NCBI RefSeq assembly: GCF_946998835.1 | Contig: NZ_CAMQAZ010000051.1 | Span: 1-8,672, forward strand | Length of the DNA: 8,672 bases | Origin: an uncultured Corynebacterium sp. | Lineage (GTDB): Bacteria > Actinomycetota > Actinomycetes > Mycobacteriales > Mycobacteriaceae | Direction of reading: 5' to 3' | Shown here: piece after piece, positions 1 to 6,304 of the stretch | Numbering within the stretch: position 1 is the first letter of the stretch | Layout: each line of letters starts with the position of its first letter | Translations under genes and position numbers: made by a program | The notes under the pieces: model-generated | Database searches by the model: none | Seen by the model: the letters and a program-made list of their open reading frames with translations, nothing else | What the model was told of the DNA's origin: nothing

Positions 1-503
1 CGAAGATGATTCAGCCTTCGTCTATCGACGTGCGCCTGGATAAGTTCTTCCGAGTCTTCAACAACTCCCAATACACGCACATCGATCCGAAGCTGCCACA
101 GGAAGAACTGACTTCCCCACACGAGGTTCCAGAAGGGCAGCCCTTCATTCTTCACCCGGGCGAGTTCGTCCTGGCATCGACCTTGGAGTACTTCACCATT
201 CCGCCGAATTTGGCAGGCCGTCTGGAGGGTAAGTCCTCGCTGGGGCGTCTGGGCTTGGCAACGCACTCGACAGCCGGCTTTATTGACCCAGGATTTTCTG
301 GCCACATCACGCTGGAGCTGTCCAACGTCGCAAACTTGCCCATTGCACTGTGGCCGAACATGAAGGTCGGCCAGCTGGCGTTGTTCAAGATGTCCTCGCC
401 GGCGGAGGTGCCTTACGGTTCCGGCAAGCTCGGTTCGAAGTACCAGGGGCAGCGCGGTCCGACGCCGTCGCGTGCGTACCTCAACTTCCGTGATGAGGAA
501 TAA
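1..503 (+). CDS. dcd: dCTP deaminase, probably bifunctional dCTP deaminase/dUTPase (5' partial)
   Basis: Dcd converts dCTP to dUTP; the actinobacterial form also hydrolyses dUTP to dUMP, feeding thymidylate synthesis in the cytoplasm. The reading frame is open through the left edge (frame from base 3), so the ATG at 6 is internal. It falls at about residue 26 of the ~190-residue M. tuberculosis protein as I remember it, so about 25 N-terminal residues are missing. Visible signatures are QPSSIDVRLD at the left edge, the GRLEGKSSLGRLGL nucleotide-binding segment, HSTAGFIDPGFSGH followed by TLELSN with the presumed catalytic Glu, and the C-terminal SKYQGQRGPTPSRAY lid. The near identity of these blocks to the mycobacterial enzyme is why I favour the bifunctional form, but that is family inference. 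The gene ends in TAA at 501-503. No convincing terminator separates it from ugd. Confidence 0.95.
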   Translation, partial: KMIQPSSIDVRLDKFFRVFNNSQYTHIDPKLPQEELTSPHEVPEGQPFILHPGEFVLASTLEYFTIPPNLAGRLEGKSSLGRLGLATHSTAGFIDPGFSGHITLELSNVANLPIALWPNMKVGQLALFKMSSPAEVPYGSGKLGSKYQGQRGPTPSRAYLNFRDEE

Positions 504-691
504 GACTTCGGGACCTCGGGACATAAATGAATTGCGAATAGCCCCGAGTGAATTCTCGGTGAAGAAACAGAAACAATTGTTCGATAAAGAGTTTTCGCAG
601 GTGGAAAGCCTAAAGATGAGCCTTTAGTTCACACCATTTAAGGGCTAAATCGGCTTGAAGGCCTTTTGTCCTTCGACAAATAATAGCCTTT
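504..691. other. dcd-ugd intergenic region with small alternative stem-loops
   Basis: This 188-bp stretch has no convincing gene. TCGGGAC is repeated at 508-514 and 516-522. CCGAG (544-548) can pair with CTCGG (555-559) across a 6-nt loop. Alternatively CTCGGG (515-520) can pair with CCCGAG (543-548), so the two hairpins exclude each other. Neither is followed by a T-tract, so I do not call a terminator. The right end holds a possible ugd promoter. Confidence 0.4.
655..684 (+). promoter_or_regulatory. candidate ugd promoter, possibly giving a leaderless mRNA
   Basis: TTGAAG (655-660) and AATAAT (679-684) are separated by 18 bp, resembling -35 and -10 boxes. Transcription would start about 690-692, at the ugd ATG. 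There is no Shine-Dalgarno sequence before that ATG, which fits a leaderless transcript, a common arrangement in corynebacteria. This is motif matching by eye only. Confidence 0.35.
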
Positions 692-2074
692 ATGCGTATT
701 ACGGTTATTGGTACGGGTTACCTCGGTGCCACTCATGCCGCAGCGATGGCGGAGCTGGGTCACGAGGTCCTCGGCGTAGATGTAGATCCCGCCAAGATTG
801 AGGCATTGTCCGCAGGTCGAGTTCCTTTCTTCGAACCCGGTTTGCCCGAACTGCTGAAAAAGCATGTTGAGTCGGGACGGCTACGTTTCACCACTAACTA
901 CGACGAGGCCGTTGAATTTGCCAACGTCCACTTCGTGGGCGTGGGCACTCCACAGGTCAAGGGCTCGTACGCAGCTGACGTTCGCTATGTGGATGCCGCT
1001 ATTACCGAGTTGGCTCAGCGCGTCGTCGGCAAGCACTTGGTGTTTGGTAAGTCCACCGTGCCCGTCGGTACCGCGCCGCGCCTGCAGGAACTGGCTGCGG
1101 AGATGATTAGCGAGCGCGCCGCATCCGGCGATGACGAGCTGAAGAACACCAGCCTCGAAATCGCCTGGAACCCGGAGTTCCTGCGCGAGGGCTTCGCTGT
1201 GAAGGACACCCTCGAGCCGGACCGCGTGGTCCTGGGCGTGCAGAAGCCGGGCATGATTCTCAATGGTGCAGGCCAGGAAGTGGAATCCATCGCCGAGGAA
1301 AACCTGCGCGAATGCTTCGGCCCCATCTTCGAGCGCGAGACGCCGTTCATCGTCGCAGACACCGCAACCGCAGAGCTGGTGAAGGTATCGGCGAACGCCT
1401 TCCTCGCTACCAAGATCTCCTTCATCAACGCGGTCTCCGAAATCTGTGAGGTAACGGGCGCGGACATCACCACGATTGCCGACGCCATCGGTATGGATGC
1501 CCGCATTGGCCGCCGCTTCCTCAATGCGGGACTGGGCTTCGGCGGCGGTTGCCTGCCGAAGGATATCCGCGCTTTCATGGCTCGCGCCGGTGAGTTGGGA
1601 GTTGACCAGGCGTTGACCTTCCTGCGTGAGGTCGATGCAATTAACATGCGTCGCCGTGAAAAGACCGTTGACTTGGTGCGCGGTAGCTTCGGTGGTTCGC
1701 TGCTCGGTCACACCGTGACCGTGCTGGGCGCGGCTTTCAAGCCGAACTCTGACGATGTGCGTGACTCCCCGGCACTGTCGATTGCCGGTTCGCTGTCGTT
1801 GGCTGGTGCTTCGGTAAGCGTTTACGACCCGCAGGCGATGGAGAACGCCAAGAAGAATTTCCCAACCTTGGAGTACTCGCCGAGTATCGAAGCGGCCCTG
1901 GAGGGCTCGGAGATGGTCGTGGTCGCTACCGAGTGGCAGCAGTTCCGCGACATCGACCCGGTGGCTGCGAAGAAGCTGGTCAAGCGGGCAGCGGTTGTGG
2001 ATGGCCGTAACTGCCTGCCAGCCGACGAGTGGAGTGCCGCCGGCTGGGACATCACCTGCCTCGGTCGCGGCTAA
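692..2074 (+). CDS. ugd: UDP-glucose 6-dehydrogenase
   Basis: The enzyme oxidises UDP-glucose to UDP-glucuronate with two NAD+, in the cytoplasm, supplying precursors for cell-envelope or capsular polysaccharides. At 460 residues it is full length for the family. The N-terminal Rossmann fold starts at once with GTGYLG (residues 7-12) and an acidic strand end (GVDVD). GKSTVPVGT lies at 119-127. The central domain has TAELVK with Lys231 and Asn235, and GFGGGCLPKD with catalytic Cys287 and Asp291. The C-terminal UDP-binding domain shows GAAFKPNSDDVRDSP and VSVYDP. All expected catalytic residues are present. The ATG at 692 begins directly with the first beta strand, so no earlier start is needed; no Shine-Dalgarno sequence is visible. 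It follows dcd as in the mycobacterial dcd-udgA order. Its stop overlaps the stop of the convergent membrane-protein gene by 4 bp. Confidence 0.96.
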   Translation: MRITVIGTGYLGATHAAAMAELGHEVLGVDVDPAKIEALSAGRVPFFEPGLPELLKKHVESGRLRFTTNYDEAVEFANVHFVGVGTPQVKGSYAADVRYVDAAITELAQRVVGKHLVFGKSTVPVGTAPRLQELAAEMISERAASGDDELKNTSLEIAWNPEFLREGFAVKDTLEPDRVVLGVQKPGMILNGAGQEVESIAEENLRECFGPIFERETPFIVADTATAELVKVSANAFLATKISFINAVSEICEVTGADITTIADAIGMDARIGRRFLNAGLGFGGGCLPKDIRAFMARAGELGVDQALTFLREVDAINMRRREKTVDLVRGSFGGSLLGHTVTVLGAAFKPNSDDVRDSPALSIAGSLSLAGASVSVYDPQAMENAKKNFPTLEYSPSIEAALEGSEMVVVATEWQQFRDIDPVAAKKLVKRAAVVDGRNCLPADEWSAAGWDITCLGRG

Positions 2075-3879
2075 ATACTTGCCTCCCGCGAGCGCTTCGG
2101 GAACTTCATTCCCTCCGGCGCCACGGTATATGCGGCAATAAAAGTGGTAATTGGCACTGCGAGCACCAAGGCCACAGCGCCGATAATGGAGCGCAGCAGC
2201 TCGGTCGCCACCACATCGGAGGTCAACGATTGCATTAGTGGCCGGTCCGAGACACTCAACAGAATCGACAAGGGCAGCGCTGTGCCGAGGTAGGCCAGCA
2301 CCAGCGTGTAGACCATCGACGCAATGTGGTCACGACCAACACGCATCGCCGAGCGGAAGACCTCCATAGGCCGCGATTTCGGAGCTGCTTCATAGAGCTC
2401 CTGGACGGTCGAGGCCTGGGCGATGGTGACGTCGTTAAGCACGCCCAACGCGCCGATAATGAACCCAGCCAGAAGCAGACCCGTGACGGAAACCTCAGGC
2501 AGATAGAGCTGAATGAGCAGGTTGTCCTCATTGCCCAAGCCGCGCAGCTGCGAGGTGGAAATCGCAAGGTTAGCCAGCCCAGCCGCCAGCACCATCGTGG
2601 TGAGTGTGCCCGCCAGCGCAGAAGCCGACTTCCAGTTGATGCCGTGCACGAGGAAGAGCACCGGGAAGAGAATCGCCGCGCCCGCCGTGATGGACAGCGC
2701 CACTGGATCGCCACCGCGGAGCAGCGCCGGAACGAGGAAGCCCATCACAGCGGCCAGTGTGATGCCAAGACCGATGAGGCTCAAGATACCGCGGGTCATA
2801 CCTACGAGGACGATGAGGAGTACCGCCGCACCGAGCCACAACCAGATCGTCGTGGTGCGGTCCATGTCCAGGAAGGTGTACGTATTGCCAATGCCGGCGG
2901 TGTCGACAACGTGCTGCGGTGCCAGGTTTACGACATGCATATCGACGGCAGGAGCGGCAGATACAGGAGCTTCTGGGCCGGGCTCAGGAGCTGGTGGTAC
3001 TGGTGGTGCTGGTGGTGCTGGTGGTGCATCTTCCGGAGCCGGAGCAGGCTCGGGAGCAGGTGCCGGAGCCGGAGGTGGCTCAGGCGCACCTTCAGGGCCA
3101 GGTGCGGGAACAGCCTCGGGAGGTGGCACCATCATCCCTGGGCCCGGTGTAAGACCGTTGTCGGAGGCTTCAGCCGCGTTCGGGCGGTGAATCGCCAGGA
3201 CGACCTTGTCACCTTCCTTGAGCTCAATTTCGCCGGGTAGCCCGGATGCCTCAAGCAAGGTTTTCTTGCCCTCGTCCGGACCCGAGGTCAGCTCGATAAC
3301 CGAGAGCTGACACTTCGGCGCAGAGGCATCATCGAGGGGAGCTGCCAGTCCTGGGCGCGGCTGGTCGTCAAACACGCGTCCGTTGTCAGGCGAATTGCAG
3401 GCGCCGACGCTGTGCTTTACGACGGTTCCCTTGACCGTCTCCGCAGCTGATGTCTGTGACCGCAGGAAACCCGGCCCAGGACTCGGGGCATCCCCCGATG
3501 GCCAGAGTCCAACCAGCGCGAGGAAAGTCGCAATACCTGCAACGGTAAGGACTGTGGCCAGCACGCGACGGGCGGCTGTGGGATTGTGTCGGTTCTTTGC
3601 CGGCGTAACCGGTTTTGCTGCGCGTGTTGGCTTTGCGGTTAGCTCTGGTTTTGCTGCGCGTGTTGGCTTTGCAACCGGCGTTGGTTTAGTGGCCGGTTCT
3701 CGTTTTGAGGGCGCCCTATTGGCAGCGTTAGCAGCATTGACTGCCCGGAACCGGCTGGTAGCCGCGTCGGTGTTCGGGTTCCTAAGCGCATCGAAATGCG
3801 CACCCATGTTGGAACCAGCAGAAACGCGAAAAGGCTGTTGGTTACTAGAGTTCATTGAGTCTTTTGAATGCCTGCCCAC
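2071..3879 (-). CDS. YibE/F family integral membrane protein with proline-rich extracytoplasmic insert
   Basis: A 602-residue membrane protein of the YibE/F-like family, whose biochemical role is not established. The cytoplasmic N-terminus (1-104) is disordered and basic, with a duplicated KPTRAAKP motif. A first membrane segment lies near 105-126. The extracytoplasmic region (about 127-343) has a small beta-rich part with Cys161 and Cys190, which could form a disulfide, then a Pro/Ala/Glu-rich stretch (about 251-310). About six or seven further membrane segments follow, near 345-362, 364-387, 391-412, 418-440, 464-482, 521-543 and 561-585. The conserved GVLNDVTIAQASTVQEL and GRDHIASMVYTLVLAYLG blocks support the family call. 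The start is a GTG: the resulting MGRHSK N-terminus is typical of corynebacterial membrane proteins. An in-frame ATG (3853-3855) is the alternative; neither has a good ribosome-binding site. The gene ends inside the ugd stop region. Confidence 0.85.
   Translation of the reverse strand: MGRHSKDSMNSSNQQPFRVSAGSNMGAHFDALRNPNTDAATSRFRAVNAANAANRAPSKREPATKPTPVAKPTRAAKPELTAKPTRAAKPVTPAKNRHNPTAARRVLATVLTVAGIATFLALVGLWPSGDAPSPGPGFLRSQTSAAETVKGTVVKHSVGACNSPDNGRVFDDQPRPGLAAPLDDASAPKCQLSVIELTSGPDEGKKTLLEASGLPGEIELKEGDKVVLAIHRPNAAEASDNGLTPGPGMMVPPPEAVPAPGPEGAPEPPPAPAPAPEPAPAPEDAPPAPPAPPVPPAPEPGPEAPVSAAPAVDMHVVNLAPQHVVDTAGIGNTYTFLDMDRTTTIWLWLGAAVLLIVLVGMTRGILSLIGLGITLAAVMGFLVPALLRGGDPVALSITAGAAILFPVLFLVHGINWKSASALAGTLTTMVLAAGLANLAISTSQLRGLGNEDNLLIQLYLPEVSVTGLLLAGFIIGALGVLNDVTIAQASTVQELYEAAPKSRPMEVFRSAMRVGRDHIASMVYTLVLAYLGTALPLSILLSVSDRPLMQSLTSDVVATELLRSIIGAVALVLAVPITTFIAAYTVAPEGMKFPKRSREASI
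2991..3026. repeat. four tandem 9-bp units encoding a Pro/Ala tract
   Basis: Four adjacent copies of CTGGTGGT plus one variable base (A, G, G, G) begin at 2991, 3000, 3009 and 3018. On the minus strand they encode the APP/VPP triplets of the YibE/F protein's proline-rich segment. A perfect 9-bp unit in a coding region can change copy number by slippage without shifting the frame. Confidence 0.85.
3611..3672. repeat. 26-bp direct repeat with 36-bp period in the YibE/F N-terminus
   Basis: The identical 26-bp segments at 3611-3636 and 3647-3672 start with GGTTTTGCTGCGCGTG. They are 36 bp apart, exactly 12 codons. They encode the two KPTRAAKP copies in the basic cytoplasmic tail, so an in-frame duplication is the simplest origin. 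Confidence 0.85.
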
Positions 3880-3924
3880 CCTTAATAACCTAATCGCTGT
3901 GCCAGTCCCGGGAGGGGACGTTCA

Positions 3925-3940
3925 TTCCGGCGTGCCGGAA
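3925..3940. promoter_or_regulatory. 16-bp palindrome TTCCGGC-GT-GCCGGAA, possible operator
   Basis: TTCCGGC (3925-3931) and GCCGGAA (3934-3940) are perfect reverse complements around a GT centre. The palindrome ends about 46 bp upstream of the GTG start of the YibE/F gene, a plausible operator position. I do not recognise a specific regulator for it. In RNA the 2-nt centre would force the inner pairs open, so a protein site seems likelier than a hairpin. Confidence 0.4.
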
Positions 3941-3962
3941 CCTGGTCATCAGCGCTATGGCC

Positions 3963-4034
3963 CACATATCGATGCAATATTCACTCATCGATGCGCTCCA
4001 GTGTGGCCATAAGTGAATAGCGCATCGATATGTG
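3963..4034. repeat. large inverted repeat: 23-bp arms, 26-bp spacer
   Basis: The left arm (3963-3985, starting CACATATCGATGC) and right arm (4012-4034, ending GCATCGATATGTG) are complementary at 21 of 23 positions; the two mismatches are adjacent (3976-3977 against 4020-4021). The spacer carries a further copy of the core: ATCGATGCGCT at 3987-3997 is the exact reverse complement of 4019-4029. An outer pair, TATGGCC-ACA near 3957-3966 and TGTGGCCATA at 4003-4012, interleaves with it. ATCGAT therefore occurs three times, starting at 3968, 3987 and 4024. It could be a structured RNA at the alaT 3' end, a multi-copy protein site, or a small repeat element. No T-tract follows it. Confidence 0.75.
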
Positions 4035-4074
4035 AAAAGGGCAGAACCAGCAGCGTGCGTAACCTTAAACCCTG

Positions 4075-5481
4075 CTACTGCTTGTAGCTGGCCAGGAAGT
4101 TGCCCAGGCGCTCGATGGCTTCCTTCAGATCTCGTGCCCACGGAAGGGTGACAATGCGGAAGTGATCCGGTGTGGGGTAGTTGAAGCCTGAGCCGCCGAC
4201 CATCAGAATCTTCTCTTCACGCAGGATGTCGAGCATCAGCTTTTCGTCGTCGTGAATTTCGTAGACGTTCGGGTCCAGCTTCGGGAATGCATACATCGCA
4301 CCCATCGGCTTCACACAGCTCACGCCCGGAATCGAGGTCAGCCCCTCGTAGGCAACATTGCGCTGCTCCAGCAGGCGACCGCCCGGCAGAATCAAGTCCT
4401 CGATGGACTGGTAGCCGCCAAGTGCAACCTGAATACCGTGCTGAGCGGGAACATTTGGGCACAGGCGAGTGCTGGCCAACAGGTTGATGCCCTCGATGAA
4501 GCCCTCTGCGTGGCGCTTCGGCCCAGTCAGCACCATCCAACCAGCGCGGTAGCCGGCCACGCGGTAGGTCTTGGACAGGCCATTGAAAGTGATACAGAGC
4601 AAATCCGGAGCCAGCGACGCAGTGGAAATGTGTTCCGCGTCGTCGTAGAGGATACGGTCGTAGATTTCGTCGGAAAGCAGCAGCAGCGAGTGCTCACGAG
4701 CGATATCGACAATGGCCTCTAGCGTCTGGCGCGAGTAGACAGCGCCGGTCGGGTTGTTCGGGTTGATGATGACGATTGCCTTCGTGCGATCGGTCACCTT
4801 CGAGCGAATGTCCTCGACATCCGGTGCCCAGTTATTTTCCTCATCGCACGTGTAGTGGACGGCCTTACCGCCGGCGAGGGTGGTTGCCGCAGTCCACAGC
4901 GGGTAATCCGGAGCTGGAATGAGGACTTCATCGCCCTCGTTGAGCAGCGCCTGGGTGGTGATGGAAATCAGCTCGGAGACGCCGTTTCCCAGCCAGACAT
5001 CGTTGACGTCGAAACGAGGGAACTCCGGGTCCATCTCATAGCGCGTGACGACGGCACGGCGTGCCGAGTAAATACCCTTCGACTCGGAGTAGCCCTGTGC
5101 GTGGGGGAGGGCGCGGACCATGTCCTGCACGATGGTGTCAGGTGCGTCAAAGCCGAACTTTGCCGGGTTGCCCGTGTTGAGCATCATGATGCGGTGGCCG
5201 TCGGCCTCCATCTGCTCGGCGAGGGTGGTCACCGGACCGCGAATGTCGTAGAGGACATTCTGCAGCTTGGAGGATTGGTCCAGCGTCTTCAGCGGAGTGC
5301 GGCGAGGTGCCCTGATGTTTCCACGACGGGCGGCAACGCGGGCGGCACGGGACTGCTCGGCCTGAGCGGCCTGCGCAGCCTGTGCGTCCTGTGTCGTCTC
5401 GTTGGTGGTTTCGGTGCCCTGGGAAGTGTCTTTACTGGAACTCACCTGTCTAAGCATGCCACCTTTTTGCTTCCACACCAT
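4075..5481 (-). CDS. alaT: alanine-type aminotransferase (class I/II, PLP-dependent)
   Basis: A fold-type I aminotransferase that probably transfers amino groups between glutamate and pyruvate to make alanine, in the cytoplasm. From about residue 69 (QSSKLQNVLYDIRGPV) to the end (ERLGNFLASYKQ) it closely resembles M. tuberculosis AspC/Rv0337c and C. glutamicum AlaT as I remember them. Visible cofactor-site features are GNGVSE, NPNNPTG with Asn243, SDEIYD with Asp271 and Tyr274, the PLP Schiff-base Lys304 in GLSKTYRVAGYRAGW, and Arg442 for the substrate carboxylate. The first ~68 residues are Ser/Thr- and Ala/Gln-rich, then Arg-rich, and look disordered. Starting at the second Met (codon 5455-5457) gives 460 residues and is my preferred start, since AAAGG precedes it by 4 nt while the upstream ATG has only A-rich sequence. 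The substrate preference (alanine versus aspartate) is family inference. Confidence 0.92.
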   Translation of the reverse strand: MVWKQKGGMLRQVSSSKDTSQGTETTNETTQDAQAAQAAQAEQSRAARVAARRGNIRAPRRTPLKTLDQSSKLQNVLYDIRGPVTTLAEQMEADGHRIMMLNTGNPAKFGFDAPDTIVQDMVRALPHAQGYSESKGIYSARRAVVTRYEMDPEFPRFDVNDVWLGNGVSELISITTQALLNEGDEVLIPAPDYPLWTAATTLAGGKAVHYTCDEENNWAPDVEDIRSKVTDRTKAIVIINPNNPTGAVYSRQTLEAIVDIAREHSLLLLSDEIYDRILYDDAEHISTASLAPDLLCITFNGLSKTYRVAGYRAGWMVLTGPKRHAEGFIEGINLLASTRLCPNVPAQHGIQVALGGYQSIEDLILPGGRLLEQRNVAYEGLTSIPGVSCVKPMGAMYAFPKLDPNVYEIHDDEKLMLDILREEKILMVGGSGFNYPTPDHFRIVTLPWARDLKEAIERLGNFLASYKQ

Positions 5482-5663
5482 GCTTTTTCTTTTAGTGGGG
5501 GCAGATTAAACGTGCATTGAGTGTGCGCTGGGGTGCAGACCGAGTGCGCATTGAGTAGGCGAAAGGTGTCCTGGATAAGCAAAAGTGCCCTGCAAGGGGA
5601 TGCAGAGCACTGTGGTTTAGTTCTGGCTGTTAGCTACTGACTGCCAGTGATATTGACTGCCAG
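5482..5663. other. alaT upstream region and yceI 3' flank
   Basis: This 182-bp stretch has no gene. It holds the yceI terminator, direct repeats and presumably the leftward alaT promoter. A weak -10 candidate, TAATCT on the minus strand (5503-5508), has no recognisable -35. GCATTGAGT is repeated at 5514-5522 and 5548-5556, 34 bp apart, upstream of that -10, which would suit paired activator or repressor sites. TGACTGCCAGT is repeated at 5638-5648 and 5654-5664, at the yceI stop codon. Confidence 0.4.
5581..5610 (-). terminator. intrinsic terminator of yceI
   Basis: Read leftward, GTGC (5610-5607) and TGCA plus G/C pairs form a 10-position stem with one mismatch (5589 against 5606) and a 6-nt loop (5595-5600), followed at once by TTTTGCTT. 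This is the standard stem plus U-tract layout and lies about 55 bp beyond the yceI stop. In the other direction the sequence after the stem is not T-rich. Confidence 0.8.
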
Positions 5664-6200
5664 TTACTGCTTAACCGCGGAGCCGTCGATTTGCAGGGAG
5701 ATTTCGTTGCCAATCAGGATGCCGCCAGTCTTGATCGGTGCGTTGTACTCAATGCCGAAGTCGGTGCGGTCAATCTGGGCAGTGGCCTCGAATCCAATGC
5801 GGGTCTGGCCCCACGGGTCCTCAGCAGAACCGAAGATGTCGACATCCAGGGTGACCGGCTTGGTAACGCCATTCATGGTCAGGTCGCCGGTAACGGTGGC
5901 CTTCTCCTCGCTCTGGAGCTCAATTGCGGTGGAGACGAACTCGAGGGTCGGGTTCTCGTTGGTGCCGAAGAAGTCCTTCGAGCGCAGGTGGTTGTCGCGC
6001 TCCTCATTGTTGGTGTTGATGGAGTTCGCCTGGATGGTTGCCTTGACTGTGGATGCCTCCGGCTTGTCAGCATCGAAGGTGATAGCAGTCTCGAACTCGT
6101 CGAACTGGCCGTGGCCCTTGGTAATCATTGCGTGGCGAACGTTGAAGCCAACGGTGGAGTGCTGAGTATCAAGAACGTAGTTGCCAGACTGAAGAGCCAT
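5664..6200 (-). CDS. YceI family polyisoprenoid-binding protein, cytoplasmic form
   Basis: A 178-residue YceI-domain protein, a lipocalin-like beta barrel that binds long isoprenoid chains such as quinones or polyprenyl lipids. The whole length is the domain. Typical blocks are YVLDTQHSTVGFNVRHAM near the N-terminus, INTNNEERDNHLRSKDFF (about 61-78), GDLTMNGVTKPVTLDV (105-120) and RTDFGI (145-150). There is no signal peptide, unlike the periplasmic E. coli protein, so it is probably cytoplasmic. The ATG at 6198-6200 is supported by AGGAG at 6208-6212 with 7-nt spacing. It is transcribed divergently from the monooxygenase operon through a region with two RosR-like boxes. In C. glutamicum a homologous gene (cg1322, beside rosR) is, as I recall, RosR-repressed and its loss raises H2O2 sensitivity; a similar protective role here is inference. 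Confidence 0.93.
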   Translation of the reverse strand: MALQSGNYVLDTQHSTVGFNVRHAMITKGHGQFDEFETAITFDADKPEASTVKATIQANSINTNNEERDNHLRSKDFFGTNENPTLEFVSTAIELQSEEKATVTGDLTMNGVTKPVTLDVDIFGSAEDPWGQTRIGFEATAQIDRTDFGIEYNAPIKTGGILIGNEISLQIDGSAVKQ

Positions 6201-6224
6201 GGTGAATCTCCTAAAAGTTAAAAG

Positions 6225-6256
6225 TGTTGCGAATGGTTTGTGTTGCGAATGGTTTG
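6225..6256. repeat. perfect 16-bp tandem duplication in the yceI leader
   Basis: TGTTGCGAATGGTTTG occurs twice without a gap, at 6225-6240 and 6241-6256, with no mismatches. It lies between the predicted yceI transcription start (near 6294) and its ribosome-binding site (6208-6212), so it should be transcribed as part of the 5' untranslated region. Confidence 0.9.
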
Positions 6257-6270
6257 AAGCATTTTGTCCG

Positions 6271-6287
6271 CCGGAACCAACTTCCGG
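6271..6287 (-). other. 6-bp stem-loop in the predicted yceI 5' leader
   Basis: CCGGAA (6271-6276) and TTCCGG (6282-6287) are perfect complements around a 5-nt loop. On the minus strand this would be the first structure in the yceI mRNA, just after the predicted start site, and could stabilise the 5' end. It abuts the proximal RosR-like box. The same TTCCGG core occurs in the palindrome at 3925-3940. Confidence 0.5.
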
Positions 6288-6304
6288 TGTTGACGTGTCA
6301 ACTA
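6287..6304. promoter_or_regulatory. RosR-like operator, box 1 (yceI-proximal)
   Basis: GTGTTGACGTGTCAACTA matches 17 of 18 positions of the RosR consensus TTGTTGAYRYRTCAACWA, recalled from C. glutamicum work; only the first base differs. It overlaps the -10 box and the predicted start site of yceI, so a bound repressor would block that promoter. RosR is a MarR-type protein whose DNA binding is lost on oxidation by H2O2; that this organism has a RosR orthologue is an assumption. Confidence 0.7.

Larger units (their letters stand above)
3880..4074. other. 195-bp intergenic region rich in inverted repeats
   Basis: No gene is supported here. It lies downstream of alaT and upstream of the YibE/F gene, both leftward. 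Besides the two palindromes listed separately, GTCCC (3905-3909) can pair with GGGAC (3915-3919). None of the stems is followed by a T-tract in either direction, so no intrinsic terminator is called. The promoter for the YibE/F gene presumably lies here, but I see no clear -35/-10 pair; TAGGTT on the minus strand just before the GTG is the only weak -10 candidate. Confidence 0.5.

Noticed and set aside
881..1711. Long antisense open frame (276 codons) inside ugd
   Set aside because: It lies wholly within the ugd gene, whose protein shows all family motifs. The antisense translation has no recognisable domain and is a codon-bias shadow.
2326..3240. Plus-strand open frames of 304 and 225 codons opposite the YibE/F gene, one Gly/Ala-rich and resembling a PGRS-like protein
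   Set aside because: Both are antisense to conserved membrane-protein sequence. The glycine-rich look comes from reading the proline-rich repeat on the opposite strand.
3383..4012. Plus-strand open frame of 209 codons running into the intergenic repeat region
   Set aside because: Most of it is antisense to the YibE/F N-terminus, including the KPTRAAKP repeats. It has no ribosome-binding site and no family features.
3963..4034. Large inverted repeat as the alaT terminator
   Set aside because: The stem is followed leftward by GGGCCATAGC and rightward by AAAAGGG, so neither strand shows the required U-tract.
3963..4034. Inverted repeat as insertion-sequence ends or a CRISPR unit
   Set aside because: The spacer is only 26 bp with no transposase. 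There is a single inverted pair, not regularly spaced direct repeats, and no flanking target duplication is visible.
4855..5520. Plus-strand open frame of 221 codons opposite alaT
   Set aside because: It is antisense to well-conserved aminotransferase sequence and matches nothing I recognise.
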